From NCBI RefSeq assembly GCF_041228105.1, contig NZ_CP166097.1:4216001-4280000 (forward strand): a DNA stretch of 64,000 bases, read 5' to 3'. The notes beneath the pieces are model-generated. The model was not told where the DNA came from. It saw only the letters and a list, made by a program, of their open reading frames with translations, and did no database searches. This DNA comes from Pectobacterium aroidearum. Its GTDB lineage: Bacteria > Pseudomonadota > Gammaproteobacteria > Enterobacterales > Enterobacteriaceae. Positions 63,319 to 64,000 of this stretch are shown here, piece after piece. Each line of letters opens with the position of its first letter. The stretch's first letter is position 1. The translations under genes and the position numbers were made by a program.

Positions 63319-64000
63319 ATGGTTAACCAACATACGGCTCATCAGCTTCCTTTTGCATCACAACCCCCATTGGCTTCCGCTCAGTTGGCTCCCACGCTCA
63401 TCTCGCTGGATGACTGGGCGCTGGCCACGATGGTCGGGCCGGATACCGTCAAATACCTTCAGGGACAGGTCACCGCAGATGTCAGCGCACTCGCTGACGA
63501 TCGGCACATCCTTTGCGCCCACTGCGACGCAAAAGGGAAAATGTGGAGCAACCTGCGCCTGTTCCATCACGGCGAAGGCTTTGCTTTTATTGAACGTCGT
63601 AACCTACGTGACGCCCAACTTAGCGAACTGAAAAAATACGCCGTTTTCTCGAAAACCACCATCACACCGGACGACAACGCCGTACTGCTTGGTGCGGCAG
63701 GGGCGGGCATCCGCGAACTGCTGGCCTCTGCATTTAGCCAGCTTCCAGACGCCGAGCACCCTGTTGTTCAGCACGAAGGGGCAACCTTACTGCATTTTGC
63801 CCATCCCGCAGAACGTTTCCTGCTGGTGCTGTCTCCTGAGCAAAGCGCTTCGCTGCTTGAGCAGCTCGGCGATAAAGTCAGCCTGAATGACAGCCGCCAA
63901 TGGTTGACGCTGGATATCGAAGCAGGTCAGCCCATCATTGACAGCGCAAACAGCGCGCAGTTCATCCCGCAAGCGACTAATTTACAGGCATTAAATGGGA
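63319..64000 (+). CDS. ygfZ: tRNA-modifying protein YgfZ, 5' part
   Basis: A folate-binding protein of the YgfZ/GcvT-like family that supports iron-sulfur enzymes such as MiaB. The first 227 residues are in the window; the family signature with the conserved cysteine (KGCYTGQE) lies beyond the end. Visible are [26 protein letters not shown] and [13 protein letters not shown], typical of the N-terminal domain. ATG 63319 follows AGGA (63306-63309) by nine bases. Divergent from sdhE. Confidence 0.95.
   Translation, partial: MVNQHTAHQLPFASQPPLASAQLAPTLISLDDWALATMVGPDTVKYLQGQVTADVSALADDRHILCAHCDAKGKMWSNLRLFHHGEGFAFIERRNLRDAQLSELKKYAVFSKTTITPDDNAVLLGAAGAGIRELLASAFSQLPDAEHPVVQHEGATLLHFAHPAERFLLVLSPEQSASLLEQLGDKVSLNDSRQWLTLDIEAGQPIIDSANSAQFIPQATNLQALNG

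Overview
The window looks like a chromosome segment of a soft-rot enterobacterium, most likely Pectobacterium. The reasons are a rhamnogalacturonate lyase gene (rhiE), an ERIC repeat, a complete Flp/Tad pilus locus with an adjacent two-component system, and gene orders shared with E. coli (acs-yjcH-actP, yjcE-ghxP, ygfZ-sdhE-cptA, fldB, xerD-dsbC-recJ-prfB-lysS). This assignment comes from gene content and remembered protein families, not from a database search.

Layout. 1-3.7 kb: acetate module (acs 3' part, yjcH, actP). 3.7-5.5 kb: rhiE on the minus strand. 5.8-21.6 kb: an export cluster on the minus strand with a giant LEPR-motif protein of about 3,220 residues (four beta-propeller-like regions alternating with repeated Ig/cadherin-like modules), a TolC-like outer-membrane lipoprotein, an HlyD-like adaptor, a GAF-HlyD fusion and an M50 protease-HlyD fusion; no ABC ATPase is present. 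21.7-34.4 kb: a complete flp/tad locus (flp, tadV, rcpC, rcpA, cpaD, tadZABC, ERIC, tadDEFG), in the same direction as the giant gene. 34.7-36.9 kb: histidine kinase and OmpR-type regulator upstream of flp, preceded by a strong Fur-box match. 37.2-40.5 kb: yjcE and ghxP, so in the E. coli arrangement everything from 3.7 to 37 kb sits between actP and yjcE. 40.9-41.35 kb: a short CRP-box-controlled transcript with two tiny ORFs, one resembling AzuC of E. coli. 41.4-43.8 kb: lpxP and a DUF1176 gene.

43.8-49.75 kb is an AT-rich accessory stretch: an unknown helical protein with a small membrane partner, an orphan T6SS hcp, a 1.2-kb stretch without genes, and a 3.2-kb islet bounded by tRNA-Gly(CCC) and a degenerate copy of that tRNA's 3' end. 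The islet carries two pairs of unknown genes and an IS3-type transposase fragment. 49.9-64 kb returns to core genes: LysE-type exporter with AraC regulator, lysS-prfB (with the RF2 +1 frameshift), recJ, dsbC, xerD, yhjE, a thioesterase, fldB, a small STN lipoprotein, rlmF, cptA-sdhE and the 5' part of ygfZ.

How the genes fit together: the 5.8-37 kb block reads as a surface-attachment and plant-interaction block. Flp pili, a giant exported beta-propeller protein with its own unusual exporter, and a pectin side-chain lyase lie side by side, with a signal-transduction pair and probable iron control at the upstream end. The best candidate for a little-described system is the ABC-less exporter with its LEPR protein. 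Second come the AzuC-like small-protein transcript and the glyU islet.
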